64,000 bases of DNA from Candidatus Enterococcus willemsii (GTDB lineage Bacteria > Bacillota > Bacilli > Lactobacillales > Enterococcaceae): the NCBI RefSeq assembly GCF_009933335.1, contig NZ_MAEL01000038.1, forward strand, positions 19,060-83,059, read 5' to 3'. Below, piece by piece: positions 1 to 8,287 of the stretch (position 1 is the first letter of the stretch; every line of letters starts with the position of its first letter). The notes under the pieces were generated by a model, which did not search any database, was not told the origin of the DNA, and worked only from the letters and a program-made list of their open reading frames with translations. The position numbers and the translations under genes are program-made.

Positions 1-1920
1 ATTATTAATATCGGTATCTTAGCACATGTTGATGCAGGAAAAACTACTTTGACAGAAAGCTTACTATACAGTAGCGGAGCAATTAAAGAGTTAGGAAGTG
101 TAGATAGCGGTACAACGAAAACGGATACTATGTTTTTGGAACGCCAGAGAGGTATTACTATTCAGACCGCAATAACATCTTTTCAACGGGAAAATGTTAA
201 AGTAAATATTGTAGATACTCCTGGACACATGGATTTTTTGGCAGATGTATACCGTTCATTATCTGTTTTGGATGGAGCTATTTTGCTAATCTCTGCAAAA
301 GATGGAGTACAGTCACAAACTCGTATACTATTCCATGCACTTAGAAAGATGAACATACCTATAATATTTTTTATTAACAAAATTGATCAAAATGGAATAA
401 ATTTGCCAGATGTTTATCAAGATATTAAGGACAAACTTTCTGACGACATCATAATTAAGCAGACTGTGAATCTAAATTTGAAACCTTATGTAATAGATTA
501 TACTGAACCAGAACAATGGGAGACAGTAATTGTGGGAAATGATTATTTATTAGAAAAATATACCATTGGGAAAACATTGAATATTGCAGAACTTGAAAAG
601 GAGGAAAACGAAAGAATTCAAAGTTGCTCCTTATATCCTGTTTATCACGGAAGTGCAAAGAATAATATTGGAATTAAACAACTTATAGAGGTAATTACTA
701 GCAAATTATTTTCACCCACACAACTCAATTCAGATAAACTTTGTGGAAATGTTTTTAAAGTAGAATATTCAGATGATGGTCAACGGCTTGTCTATGTACG
801 TCTTTATAGTGGAACGCTACATTTGCGAGACTCAGTCAATATATCAGAAAAGGAAAAAATAAAAGTTACAGAAATGTATACTTCAATAAATGGAGAATTA
901 CGCCAGATAGATAAGGCAGAGCCTGGTGAGATTATTATTTTAAAAAATGAGCTTTTAAAACTAAATAACGTACTTGGAGATAAAAAAAGATTACCACATA
1001 GAGAAATTCTTGAGAATCCTCTTCCTATGTTACAAACAACAATTGAACCATGTAAATCAGTACAAAGAGAAAAGTTACTAGATGCACTTTTTGAAATATC
1101 CGATAGTGATCCCCTTCTACAATATTATGTAGATACAGTAACTCACGAAATTGTGCTATCTTTTTTAGGTGAGGTCCAAATGGAGGTAACTTGTACTCTG
1201 ATTCAAGAAAAATATCATATTGAGATAGAAACAAGAAAACCAACTGTCATTTATATGGAAAGACCATTAAAAAAATCTGAATTTACCATTGATATCGAAG
1301 TACCTCCAAATCCTTTCTGGGCTTCTATTGGTTTATCTGTAACACCACTTCCTTTGGGTAGTGGCATTCAGTATGAGAGCCTGGTTTCTCTAGGTTATTT
1401 AAATCAATCATTTCAAAATGCAGTTATGGAAGGTATACGCTATGGGTGTGAACAAGGATTGTACGGTTGGAAATTAACAGACTGTAAGATCTGTTTTAAG
1501 TATGGTCTATATTACAGCCCTGTCAGTACGCCAGCAGATTTCCGAATGCTTGCGCCTATTGTACTAGAGCAGGCTTTTAGAAAGAGTGGTACAGAGTTAT
1601 TAGAGCCATATCTTAGCTTCGAAATTTATGTACCACAAGAATATCTTTCGAGAGCATATAATGATGCTTCCAAATATTGTGCAAATATTTTAAATACTAA
1701 GTTAAAAGGTAACGAGGTCATTCTCATTGGTGAAATTCCAGCCCGTTGTATTCAAGAGTATCGAAACAGTTTAACTTTCTTTACAAATGGACGCAGTGTC
1801 TGTTTAACAGAGTTAAAAGGTTATCAGGTTACTAACATTAAGTCTGCTTTCCAACCACGTCGTCCAAATAATAGAATAGACAAAGTAAGGCATATGTTTA
1901 ATAAAATCAACTTACATTGA
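1..1920 (+). CDS. tet(S): Tet(S)-type ribosomal protection protein (5' partial)
   Basis: A translation GTPase related to EF-G that binds tetracycline-stalled ribosomes and releases the drug. The reading frame is open from base 1. The first visible residues, [17 protein letters not shown], match the family start after an initial Met-Lys, so only two codons are missing and the full protein would be 641 residues. GTPase motifs are visible: AHVDAGKT (about residues 10-17), DTPGH (74-78) and NKID (128-131). Segments such as [15 protein letters not shown] and the C-terminus FNKINLH match Tet(S) from memory and differ from Tet(M), which has YNSGAITELGSVDKG and is 639 residues. It lies where tet(M) sits in Tn916-family elements, followed by orf6, orf9, orf7 and orf8 homologues. 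The promoter and leader lie outside the window. The tet(S) assignment is from recall, not a search. Confidence 0.9.
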   Translation: MINIGILAHVDAGKTTLTESLLYSSGAIKELGSVDSGTTKTDTMFLERQRGITIQTAITSFQRENVKVNIVDTPGHMDFLADVYRSLSVLDGAILLISAKDGVQSQTRILFHALRKMNIPIIFFINKIDQNGINLPDVYQDIKDKLSDDIIIKQTVNLNLKPYVIDYTEPEQWETVIVGNDYLLEKYTIGKTLNIAELEKEENERIQSCSLYPVYHGSAKNNIGIKQLIEVITSKLFSPTQLNSDKLCGNVFKVEYSDDGQRLVYVRLYSGTLHLRDSVNISEKEKIKVTEMYTSINGELRQIDKAEPGEIIILKNELLKLNNVLGDKKRLPHREILENPLPMLQTTIEPCKSVQREKLLDALFEISDSDPLLQYYVDTVTHEIVLSFLGEVQMEVTCTLIQEKYHIEIETRKPTVIYMERPLKKSEFTIDIEVPPNPFWASIGLSVTPLPLGSGIQYESLVSLGYLNQSFQNAVMEGIRYGCEQGLYGWKLTDCKICFKYGLYYSPVSTPADFRMLAPIVLEQAFRKSGTELLEPYLSFEIYVPQEYLSRAYNDASKYCANILNTKLKGNEVILIGEIPARCIQEYRNSLTFFTNGRSVCLTELKGYQVTNIKSAFQPRRPNNRIDKVRHMFNKINLH

Positions 1921-1986
1921 TAGTGAACTAAAGAGAAATTTTTAAAATGAATATTGAGTTGTTAATTAGAACAGGAGGATATAGAT

Positions 1987-2175
1987 ATTGTAAATACTAG
2001 GTGGATACTGTGCCCTATATGTGGCAATAAGACCCGTTTAAAAATGAGGGAAGATACTGAATTAAAAAATTTCCCTCTATTTTGTCCTAAATGCAGACAA
2101 GAAATTTTAATTGAAATAACGAAGTTTAGAATAACTGTAATTACAGAGCCAGACGCAAAGACGCAGAGCCGATAA
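1987..2175 (+). CDS. Cysteine-rich KTR-family protein (Tn916 orf6-like)
   Basis: A short frame of about 62 residues with two CxxC pairs (CPICGNKT and CPKC), ending EPDAKTQSR. This is the pattern of the cysteine-rich KTR family encoded just after tet genes in Tn916 relatives; the paired cysteines suggest a small zinc ribbon, and the function is unknown. An AGGAGG at 1974-1979 is well placed, but the in-frame codon at the right distance is ATT (1987-1989) followed by GTA, with no ATG, GTG or TTG in frame. Either a rare ATT start is used or the start was lost. The stop codon lies inside the following terminator. Confidence 0.65.
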   Translation: MVNTRWILCPICGNKTRLKMREDTELKNFPLFCPKCRQEILIEITKFRITVITEPDAKTQSR

Positions 2176-2215
2176 TTCGAGATATCAAAATCTCATTTTA
2201 TCGGCTTTTTCTTTT
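2168..2215 (+). terminator. Rho-independent terminator after tet(S)/orf6
   Basis: The arms GCCGATAA and TTATCGGC enclose an inner GAGAT/ATCTC stem and are followed by TTTTTCTTTT. It overlaps the stop codon of the KTR frame and should end tet(S) transcription. Confidence 0.85.
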
Positions 2216-2332
2216 CTATGCATACCATTGAGCTTAGTTCTTGATATCCTTTATAAGAAAATAAGTGTACTGATTTTTTTTGCAGTAGCTGTATTACAGT
2301 AGACATCCCTCAAGCATAAAAAGTATACAATT

Positions 2333-2571
2333 AAAATTCAATACTTGATTATTGATGAAGTACAGAGTTACTCGTCATTTCAAAACTAGTATATCAGTCA
2401 AGTTTTTCCTAAGGAACAAAAACGAACTTCGCTATGGGAATCAAAAATTTTTAGTCGGATGAAGTGATATGCAATAAATCCAGAAAATTTTCCCAACAAC
2501 AAAAAAATGAACTGTACTTTGCAGCGATAAGAGTAACCAAAGAACTATTTATCATTCGCTCTAGTTCCTAA
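2333..2571 (+). pseudogene. Decayed remnant of a UvrD/HelD-type DNA helicase C-terminus
   Basis: There is no intact ORF here, but two stretches in different frames read like conserved superfamily I helicase motifs. From 2333 the frame gives KIQYLIIDEVQSYSSFQ, resembling the Walker B region (IDEAQDYS), before a TAG stop. From about 2473 another frame gives NELYFAAIRVTKELFII, resembling motif VI (LLYVAxTRAxKEL), ending at the TAA at 2569-2571. The spacing is much shorter than in an intact gene, so internal sequence has been lost. I infer a dead cargo gene. The rest of 2216-2690 shows nothing else I can name. Confidence 0.45.
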
Positions 2572-2689
2572 GTGTAACAAAGATAAATTCATTTTCTATT
2601 TATGATTAACAAAAATCAGAAAAAATTCATTACATCTTTGTAATCAATCTTTCCTGATAGTATTAATTAATCCATTGTGTATTATTGAA

Positions 2690-3049
2690 CTAGTTAAATT
2701 TACATTTTTCTCCGTAAATTGCTTGAATCACTTTCCCAATCGTCACTAATTCATCTTCATCCAGACAATCCAACTGTGCTTCTACTTGAAGACGTTTGGA
2801 GCTTTTATGACTGTTTTCTTCCCCTAAAATAAATCCATCCAAAGAAATATTTAGCAAAGTCACTAAATCATATACAACATGAAAACTTGGCTGTTGTCCT
2901 TTATTTTCAATGTTCGTCAAATAGCGTGGCGCAATCTGGATCATTGATCCTACCTGCTCACGAGTCAATCCTTTACTAAGACGGGCTTCTTTAATCGCAA
3001 GACCCAATGGTTTGAAATCAAAAGTTCTATGTTTTTTTCTGTCCATCAT
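2690..3049 (-). CDS. XRE-family repressor, Tn916 Orf9-like
   Basis: A 119-residue DNA-binding protein. A helix-turn-helix domain spans about residues 15-70 (LGLAIKEARLSKGLTREQVG ... APRYLTNIENKGQQPSFHVVYDLVTLLNISLD). The IENKGQ-PS and DLVTLLN segments match what I recall of Tn916 Orf9. In Tn916 this protein is thought to repress the promoter of orf7 and orf8, which is divergent here too. The start is the first of two adjacent Met codons. The C-terminal third is divergent and of unknown role. It would keep the transfer module silent until derepression. Confidence 0.85.
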   Translation of the reverse strand: MMDRKKHRTFDFKPLGLAIKEARLSKGLTREQVGSMIQIAPRYLTNIENKGQQPSFHVVYDLVTLLNISLDGFILGEENSHKSSKRLQVEAQLDCLDEDELVTIGKVIQAIYGEKCKFN

Positions 3050-3221
3050 ATATCACCTATCGGCATTATACTGTTCCTATCTAAATGTAAACAGGCCTTA
3101 TATAAAGCAGTATATAGCTTAAATAAATCCTATTTTTTTCAAATTGCTAAAAGAAAAAAAAAATCAGTCTTTTAGCGATTTCTTTCCTATGCACAAAAAT
3201 ATATCTGAGTACACTAAACGA

Positions 3222-3247
3222 CGATTTCTGAATCGTCATTTTTTTAT
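3222..3247 (+). terminator. Hairpin with T-run between orf9 and orf7
   Basis: GACGATT and AATCGTC flank a 4-nt loop and are followed by ATTTTTTT. The first of two terminator-like hairpins in the region upstream of orf7, so transcription into orf7 probably meets attenuation here. Confidence 0.65.
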
Positions 3248-3419
3248 GTGTAAAGCTAAAGACGATGTTTTTGGGAGAATAAACCATGACTCATGACAGC
3301 ATCCATTGGATTTATTTACTAAATTTATCAAAAAAATTTTTTCTATTTCAAAGAATCCTTTCGGATTAAAATGTAGTTTCCTGGTTCTATTAAAAGGGAA
3401 CTATTTGTGTGAATTACTT

Positions 3420-3447
3420 TGTCCATATCGTCGGATATGGACTTTTT
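3420..3447 (+). terminator. Second terminator-like hairpin upstream of orf7
   Basis: GTCCATAT and ATATGGAC enclose a 6-nt loop and are followed by TTTTTT. With the hairpin at 3222-3247 it forms tandem terminators in the 527-bp region 3050-3576 ahead of orf7. That region otherwise holds only AT-rich sequence and the ribosome binding site of orf7. Confidence 0.7.
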
Positions 3448-3576
3448 TGTGTTTTTCTAAAAGTTTTTTTCAAAAATTCCGTCATTTCCTCTCTTTACGT
3501 CGGGTTATATTACGAAAGGAGATAAATGTTCATTGGAATCATCTTCTTTCTCAACGGGAAAGGAGATGTGAATGAC

Positions 3577-3999
3577 ATGAGTTCTTCCCTGTTCCAAGCT
3601 GCCATTGAAATGCAATTTGACTATATTTGTAAACGATCCATTGATGACGAACGTAAGGATTATTTAAAGTCTCTCAGTCGGATATCAAAAAAAGAAGTCG
3701 CTTTTTCAGAACTAGATGATTATGTAGTGGAACAGTTTGCTAGTATTGACCAGTATCCATCCGATTTCAGTTACTTTGAATTGGAGGGTGCAGAAATTGC
3801 TGTTAAAAGTATGTCTCTAGGAGAAGCATTAGAGCGTTTGCCAAAGAAAAAAAGAAACATTATCTTGTTTTATTACTTTATTGAAATGAATGACGCAGAA
3901 ATTGCAAATTTGATGGGATTGAGTCGCTCAACGGTAAATGAGCATCGACACAAAGCGTTACATTTGATTCGAAAATTCATGAAGGAGGATGCGCAATGA
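3577..3999 (+). CDS. Sigma-70-like regulator, Tn916 Orf7-like
   Basis: A 140-residue protein with N-terminal FDYICKR...DERKDYL and a C-terminal sigma region 4-like helix-turn-helix (ALERLPKKKRNIILFYYFIEMNDAEIANLMGLSRSTVNEHRHKAL), matching Tn916 Orf7. In Tn916, Orf7 and Orf8 promote transcription that crosses the joined ends of the excised circle into the conjugation genes. The orientation here, toward the integrase end, fits that model. The start is the ATG at 3577, preceded by AAGGAG at 3560-3565; an upstream in-frame ATG at 3526 has no comparable site. It overlaps orf8 by an ATGA. Confidence 0.85.
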   Translation: MSSSLFQAAIEMQFDYICKRSIDDERKDYLKSLSRISKKEVAFSELDDYVVEQFASIDQYPSDFSYFELEGAEIAVKSMSLGEALERLPKKKRNIILFYYFIEMNDAEIANLMGLSRSTVNEHRHKALHLIRKFMKEDAQ

Positions 4000-4223
4000 A
4001 GACAACCTATTCCAGAGTCCCCTTTGACGTGATTGTACAGGCAATTGATGGTGATGTGGTGGCAATTAATCAAATCAAAGAACATTTTCGTCCGTATATG
4101 ATGCAACGCTCTCTCCGGTTTCTGAAAGATGAAGTAGGGCAAAAACATCTGGTGGTAGATGAAGTATTATCTGCTCGTCTTGAAACACGTTTGCTTACAA
4201 AAATCTTAGCATTTAAGATTTGA
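3996..4223 (+). CDS. Helix-turn-helix protein, Tn916 Orf8-like
   Basis: A 75-residue protein with the Orf8 pattern: FDVIVQAIDGD near the N-terminus, a central FRPYM...RSLRFLKDE, and VDEVL...RLLTKIL at the end. It starts at the ATG that overlaps the stop of the sigma-like gene (ATGA), so the two are translationally coupled, as in Tn916. It is thought to act with Orf7 as a partner in activating transfer genes. Length equals the usual family length. Confidence 0.8.
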   Translation: MKTTYSRVPFDVIVQAIDGDVVAINQIKEHFRPYMMQRSLRFLKDEVGQKHLVVDEVLSARLETRLLTKILAFKI

Positions 4224-4628
4224 TAGCTTCATCCTTCGTGGAGGTGTGGTCAACCTCTCACACTTCCTCGATTGTTTATTATTCCATGAAAGTTTACTGG
4301 TTTAAGCAAATTTTCATGGGCTAGTAAGCCACTTGCTCCTTGACAACTAAATAGCATAATTAGATACGTTCAGTTTTAGAAGAAGCGGTGTAAGAAAGTG
4401 CGCGATGATTTTCATTTGAAAGGAGCGATACACACTTTGGTTACAGCTTTCATTTTGGGAAAATGGAAGTGCGAGGATCTCTAAGCTGGATAATGATACA
4501 CCTACCTTGAACGCCTCACCGCATTAGGTAGCTCTCCGCGTATGAGAAGAGATGAAACTTCTGTGGGTCTTCCCAGACCGTCTAATTATGAGTACTACCG
4601 ATTGTTACAAGGATTTATACACCTGTTA
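4224..4628. other. Gene-free, hairpin-rich stretch inside the element
   Basis: I find no supportable ORF in these 405 bp, but the sequence is not featureless. There are local inverted repeats (GAGGT/ACCTC near 4241-4257; CATGAAA/TTTTCATG near 4285-4319) and a TTGACA at about 4339 followed by AT-rich DNA. An untranslated RNA or a structured leader between orf8 and the recombination genes is possible. The right part (about 4380-4610) is less AT-rich than its surroundings. Confidence 0.4.
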
Positions 4629-4844
4629 CTAAGACCAGATACTGATTTCTGCCTTTGAATTGTTAGATGCAAAATCTGTTAGTTTAATGGCATCGCCCAG
4701 ATTCATTTTTTCAATGGATCGCTCGCCGCTTTTCCATTTTTTGATGGAACTTAAACTGATACCTGTGTGGTCAGAAAGTTCTTTTGCTGGTTTTTCTTTC
4801 AAAATTTTACGAATTAAATGAATGTCTGCGATACCTTGTTTCAT
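4629..4844 (-). CDS. Small HTH protein, probable repressor of the recombination genes
   Basis: A 71-residue protein whose middle reads as a helix-turn-helix (AKELSDHTGISLSSIKKWKSGERSIEKMNLGDAIKLTDFA). An AAAGGAGG stands 10 nt before the ATG. It is divergent from the excisionase-like gene. The intergenic DNA carries two matching CCACT-N2-AGTGG palindromes, one inside this gene's promoter. I infer autoregulation and control of xis. No experimentally known homologue comes to mind, so function is inferred from context. Confidence 0.65.
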   Translation of the reverse strand: MKQGIADIHLIRKILKEKPAKELSDHTGISLSSIKKWKSGERSIEKMNLGDAIKLTDFASNNSKAEISIWS

Positions 4845-4869
4845 AAGGGATTAGCCTCCTTTTCATAGA

Positions 4870-4905
4870 AAATTTTACCATGCCACTGTAGTGGTTTTCA
4901 AGCTT
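4870..4905 (-). promoter_or_regulatory. Promoter of the small HTH gene
   Basis: On the minus strand a TTGAAA is followed after 18 nt by TAAAAT. The palindrome at 4883-4894 lies in the spacer, so a bound repressor would exclude RNA polymerase. Confidence 0.6.
4883..4894. promoter_or_regulatory. Operator-like palindrome 1
   Basis: CCACT-GT-AGTGG is a perfect inverted repeat with a 2-nt spacer. A near-identical copy lies with its centre 32 bp away, about three helical turns, so both would face the same side of the DNA. Confidence 0.6.
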
Positions 4906-4914
4906 ATTTCAAGG

Positions 4915-4926
4915 GTACTATAGTGG
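4915..4926. promoter_or_regulatory. Operator-like palindrome 2, over the putative xis -10
   Basis: The core ACT-AT-AGT plus the right-hand GG repeats palindrome 1, with the outer CC replaced by GT. It overlaps TACTAT at 4916-4921, the best -10 candidate for the excisionase-like gene; the -35 is poor. Confidence 0.55.
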
Positions 4927-5006
4927 TCTGGCGGAATTTTTGATAGGAGAGAGCCAAAAATACAAAAATAGATAGGTTTTTAAACTTTCTTAAACGAGGT
5001 GATGAA

Positions 5007-5282
5007 ATGAAAATTGAAATTTCATTAGAAGACAATAGTGAAATAATCGAAGTTTTAACCGAACAGATACTGCAGCGAATTGAAGAACAATCAACAAAAT
5101 TTTCTTCTGTCAATGACTTACCACCCTATCCGAATCGTAAGCAAGTCAAAAAAAGATTACGTATTGGAGATGACCGATTAAATCAGTGGATTGCCTCAGG
5201 ATTAAAAGTCATCCCTTTTGGAAAAGAAGCTCGTTTTGATCGCGATGATATCAAAGATTTCTTACACCACTTAAAAGTTTAA
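5007..5282 (+). CDS. xis: Excisionase-like helix-turn-helix protein
   Basis: A 91-residue protein. The second half reads as a winged helix-turn-helix of the MerR/excisionase type (NRKQVKKRLRIGDDRLNQWIASGLKVIPFGKEARFDRDDIKDFLHHL), which would bind the element's end and bend it for excision. The N-terminal 40 residues are acidic and look like a coil. A GAGGTGA precedes the ATG at 5007. It sits just upstream of the integrase, as directionality factors usually do. It does not resemble Tn916 Xis. The xis symbol is by position and fold only. Confidence 0.7.
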   Translation: MKIEISLEDNSEIIEVLTEQILQRIEEQSTKFSSVNDLPPYPNRKQVKKRLRIGDDRLNQWIASGLKVIPFGKEARFDRDDIKDFLHHLKV

Positions 5283-5284
5283 GT

Positions 5285-5313
5285 TTGACGATTTACGCCA
5301 ATCCGCCTATGAT
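5285..5313 (+). promoter_or_regulatory. Integrase promoter
   Basis: TTGACG (5285-5290), a 17-nt spacer and TATGAT (5308-5313) make a good sigma-A promoter just after the excisionase stop. The integrase can therefore be expressed separately from xis. The transcript would begin at about 5320, at the base of a hairpin. Confidence 0.65.
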
Positions 5314-5314
5314 A

Positions 5315-5357
5315 CCAGTATGGAAGGAGGAAAAACGATTTCCCTTTGATATACTGG
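5315..5357 (+). other. Nested hairpin between xis and int
   Basis: CCAGTAT (5315-5321) pairs with ATACTGG (5351-5357). Inside, GGAAA (5329-5333) pairs with TTTCC (5339-5343). An unused AGGAGG lies in the loop. It would form at the extreme 5' end of the int mRNA, just ahead of the real ribosome binding site at 5368-5376. Confidence 0.45.
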
Positions 5358-5381
5358 CGAATCATTCAAAGGAGAACTCCC

Positions 5382-6614
5382 ATGATTAAAAAATATACAA
5401 AAAAGAATGGGTCTACTGCTTATCTGGTTAAAGTCTATTTAGGCGTTGATCCGCTTACTGGAAAGAAGAAAACAACAACCAAGCGAGGGTTCAAAACCCA
5501 AAAAGCAGCCAAACAAGAAGTAGCACGTTTACAGTTACTCGCACAAGAATATGATCTTGTCATCGAGTCTAACCGATTGTTTTCGGATATCGCTTTAGAG
5601 TGGTTTGAACAATATAAAAATACGGTCAAAGAAAGTACCTATGTTGTTCAAAGAGTCGCATTAAACAAACATATTCTTCCACTATTTGGTGAACGGAGAA
5701 TTTCTAAAATCTCCATTCCGTATTGTCAGAAACAAGTCAATCATTGGTATTCCTATTACAAAAAGTATTCTAATCTGATTGGTATGACAAACTCCATTTT
5801 TCAATACGCCAAAAGCTTACGACTGATTCGTAGAAATCCAATGGAAGGCGTTATTCGACCAAAGAGACAAAAACAAATTGATGAAGAAAAATATACGGCT
5901 CCCTTCTATACGAAAGCAGAAGTTCTATACTTCTTGCAAATTGCTAAAAAATATCCTGATCCATTGTACCCAATGTTTCATATTTTAACTTTTACAGGCT
6001 TACGTAAAGGTGAATTACTAGCTTTACGATGGAAAGACATTGATTTCAAACGAGGAACCCTTTCTGTTAAGCAAACATTAACGACTGTTGAAGATTGGAA
6101 ATTAGCTTTCCAAACCCCGAAAACAGAAAAAAGTTTGCGAACTATTTCGATTGATAATCAAACTTTATCAATCTTTCGACAATGTATTCTTAAACAAAAA
6201 GCCTTTTTTTTAAAAACAGGTAGAAAACCTGTGGAAAATGGCGCACAACTTCTTTTCACGACAGAAGAAAATAAACCGCATTACCTAGATTTCTTAAATC
6301 ATAATTTAACTAAAATACTGAAAGAAAATAAGTTAAAGCATATGACTGTTCATGGTTTTCGTCATACGCATTGTAGTTTATTGTTTGAATCAGGAGCTTC
6401 TATCAAAGAAGTACAAGTTCGTTTGGGTCATACGGATGTTCGAACTACCATGGATATTTACGCCCATGTGAGTGAACAGAAAAAAGAAGAAACGGCAGAT
6501 CGTTTTGCTGATTACATGAATAAGTTGCACGAGGAAGAAGATGGGATGGTCAAAAGGATGGTCAAAACGAAAAAAGAGCAGACTCCACCTATAATGAAGT
6601 CTGCTAAAAGCTGA
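5382..6614 (+). CDS. int: Tyrosine recombinase (phage/SaPI-type integrase)
   Basis: A 410-residue integrase with an N-terminal arm-binding domain (about 1-55, KKYTKKNGSTAYLVKVYLG), a SAM-like core-binding domain (about 65-160) and a catalytic domain (about 175-380). Catalytic residues are readable: Arg208 (TGLRKGE), His324 and Arg327 (HGFRH), His350 (LGHTD) and Tyr360 (DIYAHV). It catalyses site-specific insertion and excision of the element. The start is the ATG at 5382 after AAAGGAG; the longer in-frame ATG at 5346 lacks a site. The sequence is unlike Tn916 Int and resembles phage, SaPI and Tn5801-like integrases. The stop lies 16 bp from the end of convergent rpmE2, which marks the element boundary. 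Confidence 0.92.
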   Translation: MIKKYTKKNGSTAYLVKVYLGVDPLTGKKKTTTKRGFKTQKAAKQEVARLQLLAQEYDLVIESNRLFSDIALEWFEQYKNTVKESTYVVQRVALNKHILPLFGERRISKISIPYCQKQVNHWYSYYKKYSNLIGMTNSIFQYAKSLRLIRRNPMEGVIRPKRQKQIDEEKYTAPFYTKAEVLYFLQIAKKYPDPLYPMFHILTFTGLRKGELLALRWKDIDFKRGTLSVKQTLTTVEDWKLAFQTPKTEKSLRTISIDNQTLSIFRQCILKQKAFFLKTGRKPVENGAQLLFTTEENKPHYLDFLNHNLTKILKENKLKHMTVHGFRHTHCSLLFESGASIKEVQVRLGHTDVRTTMDIYAHVSEQKKEETADRFADYMNKLHEEEDGMVKRMVKTKKEQTPPIMKSAKS

Positions 6615-6629
6615 TAAATCAGCGTTTTT
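6606..6629. terminator. Bidirectional terminator between int and rpmE2
   Basis: AAAA-GCTGA-TAAA-TCAGC-GTTTTT reads as a short hairpin with runs of A before and T after. It can serve convergent int and rpmE2. The 5-bp core stem is weak. Confidence 0.5.
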
Positions 6630-6640
6630 CTTATTCCGCA
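6615..6640. other. Probable element/chromosome junction (att region) at the rpmE2 3' end
   Basis: The integrase stops at 6614 and the rpmE2 stop codon begins at 6631, so one end of the element must lie in or next to this interval. The last 12 coding-strand bases of rpmE2 are GCTGCGGAATAA. These match 9 of 12 positions of GAGTGGGAATAA, the guaA 3' end used by Tn5801-like elements as I remember it. The exact core cannot be set without the other junction. Confidence 0.45.
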
Positions 6641-6894
6641 GCGTTTGCGTCTTTGAGACCGTATTTTTTGTTGAAACGGTCCACGCGGCCATCTGCTTGA
6701 GTGAATTTTTGACGACCAGTGTAGAATGGGTGTGAATCTGAAGAAGTTTCAACACGGATTACTGGGTAAGTGTTTCCGTCTTCCCACTCGATTGTTTCTT
6801 GTGTAGTTTTAGTTGAACCTGACAAGAATTTGAAACCAGTTGATGAATCTAAAAATACTACTGGATGATAATCTGGATGGATGTTTTCTTTCAT
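6631..6894 (-). CDS. rpmE2: 50S ribosomal protein L31 type B
   Basis: An 87-residue large-subunit protein. It begins [20 protein letters not shown] and ends [13 protein letters not shown]. It has the type B layout without the CxxC zinc pairs of the type A form, so it is zinc-independent. The start at 6894 is set by AAAGGAGAGAA upstream; a longer frame to 6969 has no homology. It is last in the murA-rho-rpmE2 group. The coding sequence is complete despite the mobile element ending at its 3' end. Confidence 0.95.
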   Translation of the reverse strand: MKENIHPDYHPVVFLDSSTGFKFLSGSTKTTQETIEWEDGNTYPVIRVETSSDSHPFYTGRQKFTQADGRVDRFNKKYGLKDANAAE

Positions 6895-6988
6895 TGCGCT
6901 TTCTCTCCTTTGCCCTGAACCATTTGCTGAGTCAGAGTTGATTTTTTTACAACAGTACCATATTAACATGATTCAATATGATATGCAA

Positions 6989-8284
<1,296 letters not shown>

Positions 8285-8287
8285 AAA

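Noticed and set aside
1..1920. tet(M) or tet(O) as identity of the first gene
   Set aside because: The N-terminal segment [15 protein letters not shown], the C-terminus FNKINLH and the inferred 641-residue length fit Tet(S); Tet(M) and Tet(O) differ at these places as I recall them.
3306..3575. Plus-strand ORF of 89 codons upstream of orf7
   Set aside because: It runs through a clear terminator hairpin, has very biased Phe/Leu/Ser/Arg content and no ribosome binding site, so it is probably chance.
6631..6969. Longer 112-codon version of rpmE2
   Set aside because: The first 25 codons have no homology, and the ribosome binding site directly before the ATG at 6894 gives the family's normal start and length.
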